Shown here: one piece after another, positions 6,910 through 7,331 of the stretch
Layout of the letters: each line of letters begins with the position of its first letter
How positions within the stretch are numbered: position 1 is the stretch's first letter
Assembly (NCBI GenBank): GCA_046153015.1
Contig: JBJXGF010000190.1
Coordinates: forward strand, 1-7,331
Source of the DNA: JBJXGF01 sp046153015
GTDB taxonomy: Bacteria > Actinomycetota > Acidimicrobiia > Acidimicrobiales > CAIXPF01
DNA: 7,331 nt
Direction of reading: 5' to 3'
Notes under the pieces: generated by a model
What the model was told of the DNA's origin: nothing
Databases searched by the model: none
What the model saw: the letters and a program-made list of their open reading frames with translations, nothing else
Position numbers and translations under genes: made by a program

Positions 6910-6939
6910 TTGCCCTCGGAGCGCTCTGGCTGTTACTGT
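6910..6939 (+). promoter_or_regulatory. Promoter of the MerR-family gene
   Basis: TTGCCC (6910-6915) and TACTGT (6934-6939) fit -35 and -10 boxes with an 18-base spacer. Transcription would begin about four bases before, or at, the GTG at 6950, giving a leaderless or nearly leaderless message. The -10 lies inside the left arm of the dyad at 6928-6964, so a protein bound there would block or reshape this promoter. Confidence 0.45.
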
Positions 6940-6964
6940 CACTGTTATTGTGACAATAACAGCC
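6928..6964. promoter_or_regulatory. Large dyad operator overlapping the MerR start codon
   Basis: The left arm GGCTGTTACTGTCAC (6928-6942) pairs with the right arm GTGACAATAACAGCC (6950-6964), with 14 of 15 positions matching, around TGTTATT. A second, perfect dyad overlaps it: CTGTTATTGT (6942-6951), centre G, and ACAATAACAG (6953-6962). The unit TGTTAyTGT occurs three times: direct at 6931-6939 and 6943-6951, 12 bases apart, and inverted at 6953-6961. It is an AT-rich island in GC-rich surroundings. Its position over the predicted -10 and the first five codons suggests autoregulation by the MerR-type protein, which is inference. Confidence 0.75.
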
Positions 6965-7331
6965 GCCCCTGAACCGGATTGGGAGCTCGACCAGCTCGCC
7001 GCGCTGGCCGCAGCTGCGCTGGCGGCGGCGTCGGTCGCCCAGCCCAACGGGCAGGTGCAGGCGGCGCCCGACCGGCGCACGATCCGCTGGTACCAGAGCC
7101 TGGGCATCGTCGACCCACCGCGGCGGGTGGGGCGCAGCGCCCGCTACGGGCCCCGGCAACTGGCGCAGGTGGTGGCGATGAAGCGCCTCCAAGCCAGCGG
7201 GGTCAGCGTGGAGGAGGCCGGCCGCCGGATGGCCGGGCTCGACGAGGCCGCGCTCCAGCAGCTCGCCGCGCTGCCCGAAGGCCTCGCGCTGTCCGATCCC
7301 GCGCCGGCGCGGCCGTTCTGGCGGCAAGACC
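6950..7331 (+). CDS. MerR-family transcriptional regulator, 3' end cut by the window
   Basis: The reading frame runs from GTG 6950 to the window edge (127 codons, no stop). It encodes VTITAAPEPDWELDQLAAL and then a MerR-type DNA-binding domain. An Ala-rich first helix (about residues 13-30) and a linker (QPNGQVQAAPD) precede RRTIRWYQSLGIVDPPRR (42-59), GRSARYGPRQLAQVVAMKRL (61-80) and QASGVSVEEAGRRMAGL (81-97). RTIRWY and the RYG plus LQxxG pattern are the classic MerR recognition-helix and wing features. The stretch between the first helix and RTIRWY is longer than in textbook MerR proteins. The effector domain lies mostly outside the window, so the signal sensed is unknown. In-frame GTGs at 6848, 6860 and 6866 are possible starts, but they would add a low-complexity VTVTVIVT segment made by the dyad itself, so 6950 is preferred. 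No Shine-Dalgarno is present, in line with leaderless expression. It probably binds the dyad over its own start. Confidence 0.82.
   Translation, partial: MTITAAPEPDWELDQLAALAAAALAAASVAQPNGQVQAAPDRRTIRWYQSLGIVDPPRRVGRSARYGPRQLAQVVAMKRLQASGVSVEEAGRRMAGLDEAALQQLAALPEGLALSDPAPARPFWRQD

Noticed and set aside
6848..6949. Earlier start for the MerR protein at in-frame GTG 6848, 6860 or 6866
   Set aside because: The added residues look non-coding, the dyad would be translated as a VTVTVIVT run, and the predicted promoter lies downstream of these codons.
6757..6972. Small plus-strand open frame of 71 codons starting at GTG 6757
   Set aside because: It runs through the terminator stem and the dyad, has no recognisable domain, and ends inside the MerR gene, which has a clear family match in another frame.

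Overview
The window is very GC-rich, codes on both strands, and uses codons ending in G or C almost throughout. With the promoter style and the gene families present, this suggests an actinobacterium. An Acidimicrobiia-like lineage is my guess, but nothing here proves a genus. There is no sign of plasmid, phage or transposase genes, so it reads as ordinary chromosome with two unusual non-coding stretches.

Layout. Positions 1-382 hold no gene. They contain two copies, 214 bp apart, of a 98-bp element that folds into two hairpins, followed by a GC-rich hairpin just past the end of the first gene. Positions 383-1108 (minus) encode a VIT1/CCC1-family metal transporter. It is divergent from a plus-strand run of three genes: a fumarylacetoacetate-hydrolase-family enzyme (1198-2052), a large cytosolic-type GH38 alpha-mannosidase (2089-5070) and a cyclohexanecarboxylate-CoA-ligase-like AMP-forming acyl-CoA synthetase (5080-6735). 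A stem-loop followed by TTTT ends this run. A 214-bp gap then leads to the start of a MerR-family regulator (6950 to the window edge), whose start codon lies inside a 37-bp dyad that is probably its own operator.

How the genes fit. The FAH-family enzyme (C-C bond hydrolysis or a related reaction on beta-dicarbonyl-type acids) and the acyl-CoA synthetase (activation of a carboxylic acid) could serve the breakdown of a cyclic or aromatic acid. The alpha-mannosidase between them does not obviously belong to such a pathway and has no sugar transporter or other glycosidase beside it. The three genes are close together, but the synthetase appears to have its own promoter overlapping the mannosidase stop codon, so they may not form a single regulatory unit.

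Regulatory style. Only the FAH gene has a clear Shine-Dalgarno sequence. The transporter, synthetase and MerR genes have TAnnnT boxes 6-10 nt upstream of their start codons and no ribosome-binding site, which fits leaderless transcripts. The most unusual parts of the window are the duplicated two-hairpin element and the start-codon-embedded dyad of the MerR gene.
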